Source: Pigmentiphaga aceris (GTDB taxonomy: Bacteria > Pseudomonadota > Gammaproteobacteria > Burkholderiales > Burkholderiaceae_B). Taken from it: 64,000 nt of DNA. This document shows positions 29,013 through 36,584 of the stretch, piece after piece. The stretch lies in contig NZ_CP043046.1 of assembly GCF_008119665.1 (NCBI RefSeq), positions 2,170,001 to 2,234,000 of the forward strand, written 5' to 3'. A model generated the notes under the pieces. That model did not search any database. It saw only the letters and a list, made by a program, of their open reading frames with translations, and was not told the DNA's origin. A program made the translations under genes and the position numbers. The first letter of the stretch is position 1, and every line of letters begins with the position of its first letter.

Positions 29013-29464
29013 CGTGACCGTGTTTCGTGTTTTAGCCAGTCGCGGGTGGTGGGGCCGGGTCGTCTGCCCCGCTTGACTTTGGTGTCGGGACTCCCGCCCT
29101 CCACCTCGTCCAGAAGGGCAGCCAACCCGGCCCCACCACCCACGCCTTCACGCTTTCTTGGTTAACCGCACATGCCGCCTTTTGGCGGCTTTTGTGTTTC
29201 TGGCTACTTGGTGCTGGACTTGGTTCTCGGCATTCGTTGGCCGCCGTCCTTGATCGCCACGCGGCTGGCCTTGGGGACTGGCTGGCCAGGTCGCCACGAA
29301 GCGATTTCTCCGGCTCACGATTTGGTGGGTTCTTCAGCAGCCTTTTACGTCAGCGACACCCACCGAAATCGCGCTCCTGCTTGATGGTGGGGTGACACCG
29401 AAGCGGGTGGCCGCCGCGTCACGGCATGCGGAGAAGGGTCGCGGCAAGCGTGGCGCTAGCGGCT
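29013..29464 (+). repeat. Dispersed repeat unit C (subtype 2) with conserved hairpin
   Basis: Same plan as units A, B and D. It begins CGTGACCGTG, then GCCAGTCGC, then a hairpin at 29044-29141 with a perfect 17-bp outer stem GGGTGGTGGGGCCGGGT (29044-29060) and its complement (29125-29141). Inside are CTGCCC/GGGCAG and CGGG-ACT-CCCG. The conserved body follows (GGGGACTGGCTGGCC, GGTCGCCACGAAGCGAT). Its inner end is of the B type (CGTCACGGCATGC, GTGGCGCTAGCGGCTG). The hairpin lies 106 bases downstream of the dehydrogenase stop. Confidence 0.85.
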
Positions 29465-29867
29465 GAATGTGGAAGTTGAAAGCTGAATGTGGACGTCGAT
29501 TGCTCACCTGAAATTGACGAACGCGCTTGGCCAGCAAGGCATGGTGGTAATCGAACGAGATGGCCCCAGTGCTGAGGACGTGTTCGAGTTTTTGTGGGCG
29601 GGGCGTATCGGAAACGAGTTTTGCACTCGTCCTTGCCAGTGAAGCGCTTGCCGAAGAGGATGGCGAACCTGCTCATGGCAGATTTCCAATCGTAGGCGGC
29701 GCGTATTTCTTTGGCCAGCACGTTTCGTAGCGCGAGCCACAGCGGGCCCGTCACGATGTTCTGCCAGCAGCAGCTCGCTGCCAAGAGCGTGTCCGTCAGG
29801 ATGCCTCCGTACTCAAGCCGCCGCCCGCCCGATCACTGCAAAACCTAAAAAGCACAGCTCGCCGACG
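29465..29867. other. Spacer between repeat units C and D, possible coding remnant
   Basis: 403 bp unlike the other spacer. On the minus strand an open stretch reads LEHVLSTGAISFDYHHALLA, then KRVRQFQVSNRR (about 29500-29590). A second frame further right reads NIVTGPLWLALRNVLAKEIR (around 29700-29760). The two look like pieces of a gene broken by a frameshift, but I recognise no family and see no start. It could be decayed cargo of the composite repeat. Confidence 0.4.
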
Positions 29868-30298
29868 CCCCGCCTTTTCGTCGCATTACCTGGTGCGCGG
29901 CCACCCGCTTCCAAGTCACCCCACCACCAAACAAACGCGCAATTTCCTTGCGTGGCGCTGCCGTAAAAGGCCACTGAAAGACGGCCTGAAACGTGAGCCG
30001 CTGAGTCGCTTCGTGGCGACCTGGCCAGCCAGTCCCCAGGGCCAGCCGTGTGGCGATCAAGAATAGTGACCAACGCATGCCGAGAACCTCGTCCAGCACC
30101 AAGCAGCCAGAAAATTGCAGATCGTCCACAGGCGGGATCAGCTTTTAACCAAGCCGCTTTGAAGGCGTGGGTGGCGGGGGCGTGGCGCATGCCCTTCTGG
30201 ACGACGTGGAGGGCGGGAGTCCCGACGCGTAAGTCCAGCGGGGCAGGCGACGCGCCCCCGCCACCCGCGACTGGCTCCATAGCGCCAAACCGTCGCGA
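29868..30298 (-). repeat. Dispersed repeat unit D (subtype 1), inverted relative to C
   Basis: On the minus strand it begins GCGACGGTTTGGCG and GCCAGTCGC, then a hairpin at 30169-30266 with a 14-bp perfect outer stem GGGTGGCGGGGGCG and complement. The body is conserved, and the inner end (GCACCAGGTAATGCGACG) is shared with unit A. No minus-strand gene ends nearby; to the right lies the terC leader on the plus strand. A short deletion relative to A lies in the GGCTCACG block. Confidence 0.85.
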
Positions 30299-30503
30299 GT
30301 AAACACGACCAGCAACGCACAAACACTGAGTAACGAAACCCTCAATATTCACCAGCCCCAACAAATAAGCCCTGTGGTTTTTTCGCCCATCAAGCATATT
30401 CGAACAAGCTCAAAACCCCCGCCCACCGGGCTTTCCAGCGCGTAATGTTTGACTTTCCTCCGCGATCCCGGAAAATGGCGACACGGCGTATTCGCCGTCC
30501 CTC

Positions 30504-30613
30504 CAAAGGGGAGTAGTTCGCGGGGTCAGCCCGTGCATGCAATCGTCAATACGTGGGGCACACAGCCCCTCCGGTTGCATGGACCGTCATCTAACGGTTG
30601 AACAAGACCTTTG
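30504..30613 (+). promoter_or_regulatory. yybP-ykoY-type manganese riboswitch upstream of terC
   Basis: P1 is formed by CAAAGG (30504-30509) and CCTTTG (30608-30613). The signature AAAGGGGAGTAG (30505-30516) and the second conserved loop region CGTCAATAC near 30546 match the yybP-ykoY aptamer, whose family senses Mn2+ and commonly precedes TerC/Alx genes. The aptamer ends 86 bases before the terC ATG, leaving room for an expression platform. The call rests on motif recognition, not on a covariance-model search. Confidence 0.8.
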
Positions 30614-30698
30614 CAGCCTGGTTCCATGGCTTGCATCGGTTGCTCCCGCATCCCGTACGCCATGTTGCCAGCCGAGGTTCAACCGTCTGGAGACCAAT

Positions 30699-31433
30699 AT
30701 GGAATGGATGTCCGCGCTAGCCGCCGAAGTTTTCACTACACAGTTTTTCTTTGCCCTCATGGCGATCGTAATGATCGACATCGTGCTGGCCGGCGACAAC
30801 GCGATCGTCATTGCCTTGGCCGCCCGTAACCTTCCGCCCGACCTGCAGAAAAAAGCCGTGCTCTGGGGCACGGTTGGCGCAATCGTCGTTCGTACCCTCA
30901 TGACCATCGTTGTGGTCTGGCTGCTGAAGATCCCCGGTCTGCTGCTGGTGGGTGGCTTGGCACTGCTGTGGATCGCGTACCGTCTGCTGACGTCTGACGA
31001 CGATGGTCACGGTGATCATGGCGGTCAGGCAAGCTTCGCAGCTGCCATCAAGACCATCGTGATTGCAGATGCGGTCATGGGCGTGGACAACGTGCTGGCT
31101 GTTGCCGGTGCCGCCAACGGCAGCTTCCTGCTGGTGGTCCTGGGCCTGCTGATCAGCGTGCCGGTGATGGTGTGGGGTAGCCGCCTGGTGCTGAAGCTGA
31201 TGGAACGTTATAGCTTCATCATCTACATCGGCTCGGCTGTGCTGGTCGTCACCGCTGCCAAGATGGTACTGAGCGAGCAACTGCTGAAGGGCTGGATCAC
31301 GGATAACAGCTGGATCGTGTGGCTGGTCTACCCGGTCGCACTGATCGGCGTACTGGGCTCTGCATGGCTGGTTCGCAAGTCCACGGAAGCCCGCAAAACC
31401 AAGACCACTGGTGAAGCGGTGTTGGTGAAGTAA
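30699..31433 (+). CDS. TerC-family integral membrane protein
   Basis: 244 residues from the ATG at 30699 (SD GGAG); the frame is open upstream through the riboswitch but that part is not credible protein. It is an inner-membrane protein with seven or so helices. TerC motifs are IVMIDIVLAGDNAIVIALAA (about 22-41) and IADAVMGVDNVLAVAGAA (about 123-140), whose acidic residues sit in the membrane. Homologues (Alx, YceF-type) export manganese, and the upstream Mn2+ riboswitch fits that role. A His/Asp-rich loop (DDDGHGDHGG, about 103-112) may bind metal. Confidence 0.9.
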   Translation: MEWMSALAAEVFTTQFFFALMAIVMIDIVLAGDNAIVIALAARNLPPDLQKKAVLWGTVGAIVVRTLMTIVVVWLLKIPGLLLVGGLALLWIAYRLLTSDDDGHGDHGGQASFAAAIKTIVIADAVMGVDNVLAVAGAANGSFLLVVLGLLISVPVMVWGSRLVLKLMERYSFIIYIGSAVLVVTAAKMVLSEQLLKGWITDNSWIVWLVYPVALIGVLGSAWLVRKSTEARKTKTTGEAVLVK

Positions 31434-31451
31434 GCGGACTGATGTTGATCG

Positions 31452-31502
31452 CCGGATGCCTGCCTCGGGCATCCGGTCACGCTGCCTCCGACGGTTTTTT
31501 TC
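31452..31502 (+). terminator. Probable terminator after terC
   Basis: CCGGATGCC and GGGCATCCGG pair around TGCCTC (31452-31476), with a T-run at 31496-31502 after a further 19 bases. The gap between stem and T-run lowers certainty. It lies between convergent terC and imuA. Confidence 0.5.
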
Positions 31503-31699
31503 CTGCCTGCCACGCATCCCCGCAGATGTTTGGCAGGCAGTTGTCTTTGGCAAACCGCATTTAGCGCGCTGCATTTAACAGCCCGCAATGCACAAACTGC
31601 GCTTGGCAAGCCACGATCAGAAATCCATCGCCGCCAGTGGCTTGAATGTACGCACTGAATCCAGCGCCAAGCTGGATTCGCAGGGTCAAGCCAACAGAC

Positions 31700-32530
31700 T
31701 CAAACTGCTGCGCGTCGCAAAGTGAAGGGCCACGGCGAGCGCATTTTCATGCGTGAGGGCACAATCGGCGCGGTCTGAGCGCTGGGGGCCTTGGCCTGGA
31801 CGCTGGTACCAGCATCATCTTCAACCGGTCTTGCATCGATGCGGTCAAGCGGCAACTGCGGCACAACAATGCCGGGGCGCAGCGCGATATCGCGCGAGAC
31901 GGCGATGCGTCGTGCTGCACGCACCAGCAAGGTCATTTGCAGGCGTTCGGCACCATCGGCCTGCATGATGACGCGCAACGCAGCAGGGCTAGCATCACGG
32001 GCAGCCGACAGCGGGCGGAACAGCAGGCAGATGCCTTGTGACTGGCGCATGGCACGGTCAAGCCGATGCATGGCTTGATCGTTGGTGTCTGCCGGTGCCC
32101 AGGCAACCAGCGCGCCAAAGTCGTCACGCGCTGCTGCTTGTTCGATTGCCCACAATTGTTCCGAGGCGCGATTGCCGCCAATGACCAGCAGACGTGAGCG
32201 TGCCACGCCCATTTTTGCCAAGGCAGAGACGCAATCGCCGGGTGGGTTGAGCAACAACACGGTGCGGCTGCTGCGTGTGAGCATGTGCAGTACGGGCACT
32301 ACTGCATGCAATTCAGCCAGGCCGTCGTCGGGGACCAGCAGTTCGCTCAGGCGCGACACCGGCCACCCGCCACCGGGCAGCTCACGATCAAGTTCGTCAT
32401 GGCCGGTGGCCAGACAACGATTGCCCGAAGGATCTACCCGCGACTGCGGATTGGTTTCGACAAAGGGACGGAAGGCCGGCGCGGCCGATGTATGTGCAAA
32501 AGCGGCAACACTCATGGCGACACTCATCAT
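31700..32530 (-). CDS. imuA: ImuA-like translesion-synthesis accessory protein
   Basis: 276 residues. ImuA is a RecA-like protein of the SOS-induced ImuA-ImuB-DnaE2 mutasome. Visible are GHDELDRELPGGGWPVSRLSELL (about 43-65), which corresponds to the ImuA N-terminal block, and RTVLLLNPPGD. The intact Walker A of RecA is lacking, as is usual. The gene starts eight bases after lexA. imuB and dnaE2, which normally follow, are absent: the next feature is convergent terC. A SulA-type inhibitor is the alternative annotation for the gene after lexA, but the length (276 versus about 160) favours ImuA. Confidence 0.75.
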   Translation of the reverse strand: MMSVAMSVAAFAHTSAAPAFRPFVETNPQSRVDPSGNRCLATGHDELDRELPGGGWPVSRLSELLVPDDGLAELHAVVPVLHMLTRSSRTVLLLNPPGDCVSALAKMGVARSRLLVIGGNRASEQLWAIEQAAARDDFGALVAWAPADTNDQAMHRLDRAMRQSQGICLLFRPLSAARDASPAALRVIMQADGAERLQMTLLVRAARRIAVSRDIALRPGIVVPQLPLDRIDARPVEDDAGTSVQAKAPSAQTAPIVPSRMKMRSPWPFTLRRAAV

Positions 32531-32538
32531 CGTTCTCC

Positions 32539-33234
32539 TTAATGGATCAGGCCGGCGCGGATCAGGCCGACAGCTATGCCTTCCAGTGCGAAGTCGTCAC
32601 GGTCGCCCACGACGATTGGCTGGAAATCCGGATTTTCGGGAAGCAGTTCCACCCCGCCGGGCAGCAGACGCAGACGCTTCACCGTGACTTCATCGCCCAG
32701 GCGCGCCACCACGATCTGGCCGTCACGGGCGACGGTGGCTTTGCGCACTGCCAGCAGATCGCCTTCGAGAATGCCGATGTCGCGCATGCTCAGGCCGCGT
32801 ACCTTCAACAGGTAGTCCGGGCGTTCGTTGCCGAACAGGATCGGATCGACCCCGATGTGGGCGTCGATATGTTCAGTGGCAAGAATGGGGCTGCCCGCTG
32901 CCACGCGGCCGACCAGCGGCAACATCCATTGGGTGGTGGCTGGATGGGGCAGGTCGGCCGGAACATCGGGGATACGCGTGGTGGGTTGTACGGCAGACCC
33001 AGCCGGGCGCGTATCGGGTGCGGGGGCTTTGATGCGGATACCGCGTGAGGTGCCGGCAGTGAGTTCAATGGCGCCTTTGCGCGCCAGGGCCTTCAGATGT
33101 TCTTCCGCAGCGTTGGGCGATCGAAACCCCAGCGCCTGGGCGATTTCTGCGCGCGTCGGCGGCATGCCGTTGCTTGCAATGGAATCGCGGATCAGGTCAA
33201 AGATTTGCTGTTGTCGCTCGGTAAGCTTTTGCAT
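32539..33234 (-). CDS. lexA: SOS repressor LexA
   Basis: 231 residues. It represses DNA-damage genes and cleaves itself when RecA filaments form. The winged helix is [34 protein letters not shown] (recognition helix near 27-47). The cleavage site Ala-Gly lies in GRVAAGSP, the catalytic Ser in [10 protein letters not shown] (about 149) and the catalytic Lys in DEVTVKRL (about 187). A long linker (about 70-95) is Pro/Thr-rich. A LexA box sits 23 bases upstream of the start, so the gene is autoregulated together with imuA. Confidence 0.97.
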   Translation of the reverse strand: MQKLTERQQQIFDLIRDSIASNGMPPTRAEIAQALGFRSPNAAEEHLKALARKGAIELTAGTSRGIRIKAPAPDTRPAGSAVQPTTRIPDVPADLPHPATTQWMLPLVGRVAAGSPILATEHIDAHIGVDPILFGNERPDYLLKVRGLSMRDIGILEGDLLAVRKATVARDGQIVVARLGDEVTVKRLRLLPGGVELLPENPDFQPIVVGDRDDFALEGIAVGLIRAGLIH

Positions 33235-33256
33235 GGGGGCTCCATCGCTTGATTGA

Positions 33257-33272
33257 CTGTATTTTTATACAG
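33257..33272 (-). promoter_or_regulatory. LexA box (SOS operator)
   Basis: CTGTATTTTTATACAG fits the proteobacterial consensus CTG-N10-CAG, with a TA-rich core. It lies upstream of lexA-imuA and between divergent lexA and the asparaginase gene (ATG at 33346), so it could also influence the latter. Confidence 0.92.
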
Positions 33273-33345
33273 TATTCGATCCCTGGCAAGCACTGGTTGA
33301 AATGCGCCTTTATGATTGCGCACCAACCTAACTGCGGACCTTTCC

Positions 33346-34320
33346 ATGCCCGTCTCCCTGCGTGTCCTTGCCACTGGTGGAACCATTGCCGGCGTTGCGT
33401 CGTCGTCTGCATCCAGCACCGACTACCAGCCCGCCGCCCTGGGTATCGACACCTTGCTCGACGCCGTGCCGGCGCTGCGAGATGTGGCCCAGGTAGACGG
33501 TCGGCAGATAGCCGCCATCGATAGCCGCAATGCGTCACCGGAATTCTGGAAAGTGGTCGGTCGCGCCGTGCAGGACGCGTTGGATGATCCTGCCATCGAT
33601 GGGGTGGTGGTCACGCATGGCACCGATACGGTGGAAGAAACAGCGTGGTACCTGCACCTGACGCTCAAGAGCAACAAACCCGTGGTGATGGTCGCGGCCA
33701 TGCGCCCCGCAAGCTCTTTGTCTGCCGACGGTCCGCTGAATCTGTTGAACGCGGCACGTGTCGCTGCTGATCCGCGCGCGGCCGGGCGAGGTGTGATGCT
33801 GGTGTTGAACCACCAGATTTTCGGCGCACGCGGCACACGTAAAACCCACACCATGCGACCTGACGCATTCAGTTCCGTCGATGGCGTGTTGGGGCAGGTG
33901 CATGACGAGGTGATCGACTGGACGATCCGCAGCGAATATCCGCACACTATGGCCACGCCGTTTTCCATCGACACCCCCTTGGTCGATGTCGAGATACTGA
34001 TGGCCTATACCGGGGCCAGCCCGGCACTGATCGATGCAGTGCGCACCAGCGGGGCAGGGGGGCTGATCTGGGCAGGGTCGGGCAACGGCAGTGCCAGTGA
34101 CGATGCGCTGGTCGGGCTGCGTCGGGCGGCCTCGGCTGGCCTGGTGGTGGTGCGCGCCAGCCGTACCGGAGATGGTCCGGTGCACAAGCAGGAAAACGAT
34201 GTACCCGAGGCAGAGCGTCTGCTCAATGCCGGGACCTTGAATCCGATACAAGCGCGCATTCTGTTGATGCTGGCGCTGGGGCATGGCATGTCAGCTGCCG
34301 AGGCATTCACAAAATTTTGA
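33346..34320 (+). CDS. L-asparaginase (type II-like family)
   Basis: 324 residues from the ATG at 33346; an upstream start at 33316 is less likely. It hydrolyses asparagine to aspartate and ammonia. The N-terminal catalytic Thr lies in VLATGGTIAG (about 6-15), the second active-site block is VVTHGTDTVEETAWYL (about 87-102), and VMVAAMRPASSLSADGPLNL is conserved. There is no signal peptide, so it is probably cytoplasmic despite belonging to the type II sequence group. It is divergent from lexA. Confidence 0.88.
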   Translation: MPVSLRVLATGGTIAGVASSSASSTDYQPAALGIDTLLDAVPALRDVAQVDGRQIAAIDSRNASPEFWKVVGRAVQDALDDPAIDGVVVTHGTDTVEETAWYLHLTLKSNKPVVMVAAMRPASSLSADGPLNLLNAARVAADPRAAGRGVMLVLNHQIFGARGTRKTHTMRPDAFSSVDGVLGQVHDEVIDWTIRSEYPHTMATPFSIDTPLVDVEILMAYTGASPALIDAVRTSGAGGLIWAGSGNGSASDDALVGLRRAASAGLVVVRASRTGDGPVHKQENDVPEAERLLNAGTLNPIQARILLMLALGHGMSAAEAFTKF

Positions 34321-34500
34321 ATGATCGTGTTCAGCCGGCGCGTAGCGCGTCGGCTTGAATGGGCGACCACCTGCAGATCAACTGCGACAAGGTGCTGCTC
34401 CCTGGCACCACACCTGGGTCGACGCTTCCGGGTATCGCATTCCAGATGCCCAGCCTCTCTGACAAAAAGCATGGTTTCCCGCCACAAACTTGATCCCACT

Positions 34501-34529
34501 TTGCTTTTTTGCTAGGGGCCGTGCATAAT
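34501..34529 (+). promoter_or_regulatory. Promoter of the rpsF operon
   Basis: TTGCTT (-35), a 17-base spacer and CATAAT (-10, with an upstream TG two bases away). The transcript would carry a ~140-nt leader before rpsF. In many bacteria the rpsF leader binds S6:S18, but I could not identify the conserved bulge with confidence. Confidence 0.6.
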
Positions 34530-34676
34530 CACTGGCTAAGCCCAAATTTTCCCTTGCCCGATCCCGGTTAGACGCCTGGGCGGGTTTACATCGGCTTAAG
34601 ACCATTCCTTTTTGCGCTTCGTTGGAAGTGTTGGGGAATGGGAATGGGGGCCGGTTAGTATCCATAAGGAGCATCA

Positions 34677-35066
34677 ATGCGTCACTACGAAGTAGTTTTC
34701 ATCGTCCACCCGGACCAGAGCGAGCAGGTTCCGGCAATGGTCGAGCGTTACAAGACGCTCATCACCAGCCAAGGCGGCGTTATTCACCGCTTTGAAGACT
34801 GGGGCCGTCGTCAACTGGCATACCCGATCCAGAAGCTGGTGAAGGCGCACTATGTTGCGTTCAACATCGAAGCTGGTCAGCCGACCATGGACGAACTCGA
34901 GCACGCTTTCCGCTTTAACGACGCCGTGCTGCGCCATCTGGTCATCAAGCTCAAGAAGGCTGAAACCGCTGCTTCGCCGATGATGAAAATCGTCGAACGC
35001 GAAGAGGCTCGCAAGGCTGCGCCCGAAGCGGGCACCGCTACGCCGGCTAACGCGACCGCCATCTGA
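34677..35066 (+). CDS. rpsF: Ribosomal protein bS6
   Basis: 129 residues, SD AAGGAG. It is a 30S subunit protein that pairs with bS18. [25 protein letters not shown] and [18 protein letters not shown] are family signatures. The C-terminal 30 residues (Glu/Ala/Pro/Thr) are an acidic tail as in other proteobacteria. It is first in the rpsF-priB-rpsR-rplI operon. Confidence 0.97.
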   Translation: MRHYEVVFIVHPDQSEQVPAMVERYKTLITSQGGVIHRFEDWGRRQLAYPIQKLVKAHYVAFNIEAGQPTMDELEHAFRFNDAVLRHLVIKLKKAETAASPMMKIVEREEARKAAPEAGTATPANATAI

Positions 35067-35155
35067 GTTTCTGGCCATCAGTAATACCCACCTGGCCGTA
35101 GCATCGTGGCTTGCTTGACTGCAAGACGCGCCAAGCGGCTTCCCAAGGTGTTGAA

Positions 35156-35473
35156 GTGAACCGAATCGAATTGATCGCGCAAGCGGTCGAGTGCACACCA
35201 CTCAGATTCACGCCTGCAGGAATGCCGGTGCTGGAAATGACACTGGCACACGAGTCGGAGGTAATCGAGGCAGGCAGAAGTCGCCGTGTCGAGATGACCA
35301 TCGCTGCCATCGCCATGGGAGACCTCGCCAGAATGCTGGAGCGCACAAGCCTCGGCAAACGGATGAAGGTCACGGGATTCCTGGCGGCCACCAGAAAAGG
35401 TTCCAGCCGACTGAGGTTGCATATTCAGGCTTTTGCCGCAGTGTCCGACGCTAACGACACGCCAACTGTCTGA
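35156..35473 (+). CDS. priB: Primosomal replication protein PriB
   Basis: 105 residues from the GTG at 35156, with AAGG seven bases before; the frame extends upstream but that part is not conserved. It is an OB-fold single-strand-binding-like protein that helps PriA restart stalled forks. VNRIELIAQAVECTPLRFTPAGMPVLEMTLAHES and the final LHIQAF strand fit PriB. Its place between rpsF and rpsR is diagnostic. Confidence 0.93.
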   Translation: MNRIELIAQAVECTPLRFTPAGMPVLEMTLAHESEVIEAGRSRRVEMTIAAIAMGDLARMLERTSLGKRMKVTGFLAATRKGSSRLRLHIQAFAAVSDANDTPTV

Positions 35474-35516
35474 AACGCCACAGTCGTCATATAACGGATT
35501 GAATTCGAGGTAAATC

Positions 35517-35789
35517 ATGGCCGCATTCGGCAAACGCAAGGAAAAGAAGAAGTTTGGTCAGCAAAACCCGCTGTTCAAGCGTCGCAAGTTCTGCCGCTTC
35601 AGCGCTGCAGGCGTTGACCAGATCGATTACAAGGATGTCGACGTGCTGCGCGACTTCATCCAGGAAAACGGCAAGATCATCCCGGCTCGTCTGACCGGCA
35701 CCAAGGCGCACTACCAACGCCAGCTGGACACCGCGATCAAGCGTGCGCGTTTCCTGGCGCTGCTGCCCTACACCGACAACCACAACTGA
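35517..35789 (+). CDS. rpsR: Ribosomal protein bS18
   Basis: 90 residues, [30 protein letters not shown] and [19 protein letters not shown] are the bS18 signatures. It binds bS6 in the 30S platform. The short N-terminal extension ([16 protein letters not shown]) is typical of beta-proteobacteria. Confidence 0.97.
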   Translation: MAAFGKRKEKKKFGQQNPLFKRRKFCRFSAAGVDQIDYKDVDVLRDFIQENGKIIPARLTGTKAHYQRQLDTAIKRARFLALLPYTDNHN

Positions 35790-35808
35790 TTGCCGGGAGC
35801 TAAATAAC

Positions 35809-36264
35809 ATGCAAATCATCCTGCTTGAAAAAGTCATCAATCTCGGCAACCTCGGTGAAGTCGTTCGTGTGCGTGATGGTTACGCCCGCAACTTCCTGAT
35901 TCCCCAGAAGAAGGCACGTCGCGCTACCAAGCGTGCCCTGGAAGAATTCGAAGTCAAGCGCGCCGAACTCGAAGCCGCCCAAGCTGAAAAGCTGGCAGCC
36001 GCTCAAGCGGTTGGCGAGCGCCTGGAAGGCCAAACCATCCGTGTCTCGCAAAAAGCGGGCGTGGACGGCCGTCTGTTCGGCTCGGTCACCACTTTCGACA
36101 TCGCTGACGCGCTGAAGAAAGCTGGCTTCGAAACCGTCGAAAAAGCCTTCGTGCGTCTGCCCAACGGCCCGCTGAAGACTGTCGGCGAATTCCCGGTCGA
36201 AATCGCACTGCACACCGACGTTCTGGCCAACATCTCGGTCATCGTCGTCGGCGAAACCGCCTAA
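35809..36264 (+). CDS. rplI: Ribosomal protein bL9
   Basis: 151 residues from the ATG at 35809 (SD GGGAG). It is a 50S protein spanning to the next ribosome. [32 protein letters not shown] is the N-terminal domain signature, followed by the long connecting helix and a C-terminal domain. It is the last gene of the operon before a terminator. Confidence 0.97.
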   Translation: MQIILLEKVINLGNLGEVVRVRDGYARNFLIPQKKARRATKRALEEFEVKRAELEAAQAEKLAAAQAVGERLEGQTIRVSQKAGVDGRLFGSVTTFDIADALKKAGFETVEKAFVRLPNGPLKTVGEFPVEIALHTDVLANISVIVVGETA

Positions 36265-36329
36265 GCTTTTTCTGTCGGGCCGGTTCGCCGGCCTGAAAGA
36301 CTCAGCTTGGTGGCTACCGCAGCCGCGAA

Positions 36330-36366
36330 CAACCCCCGTCCTTCTCTGAAGGTCGGGGGTTGTTTC
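36330..36366 (+). terminator. Terminator after rplI
   Basis: AACCCCCG..CCTTC pairs with GAAGG..CGGGGGTT (36331-36361), followed by GTTTCATTTT. A long GC stem after the ribosomal-protein operon. Confidence 0.85.
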
Positions 36367-36584
36367 ATTTTGGATTGCCTGATGACGGGCAGCTGCCATA
36401 CCAGGCAGCCAAGCCGTCAACGGCCTCAGACACTTTAGCCGCTAAATTTTTCAGACCGGGCAGATACGATAAACTGCCTGTCCCAACTGCCGACCGCCAG
36501 CTTGTCCCCTGCGCCGCATGCGCCCATGCTCTTGCATGGTGCGGGCAATCGCTTAGGTTGCGCCTCGCTTCACACAGGTCCGCC

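Noticed and set aside
17241..30298. Composite transposon with insertion-sequence ends
   Set aside because: No transposase gene and no target-site duplications could be identified at the composite ends, so the neutral term dispersed repeat is used.
31700..32530. SulA cell-division inhibitor after lexA
   Set aside because: The length and the RecA/ImuA-like N-terminal block fit ImuA better. It is kept as an alternative in the annotation.
34530..34676. S6:S18 autoregulatory leader before rpsF
   Set aside because: A leader of suitable length exists, but the conserved bulged CCG structure could not be placed with confidence.
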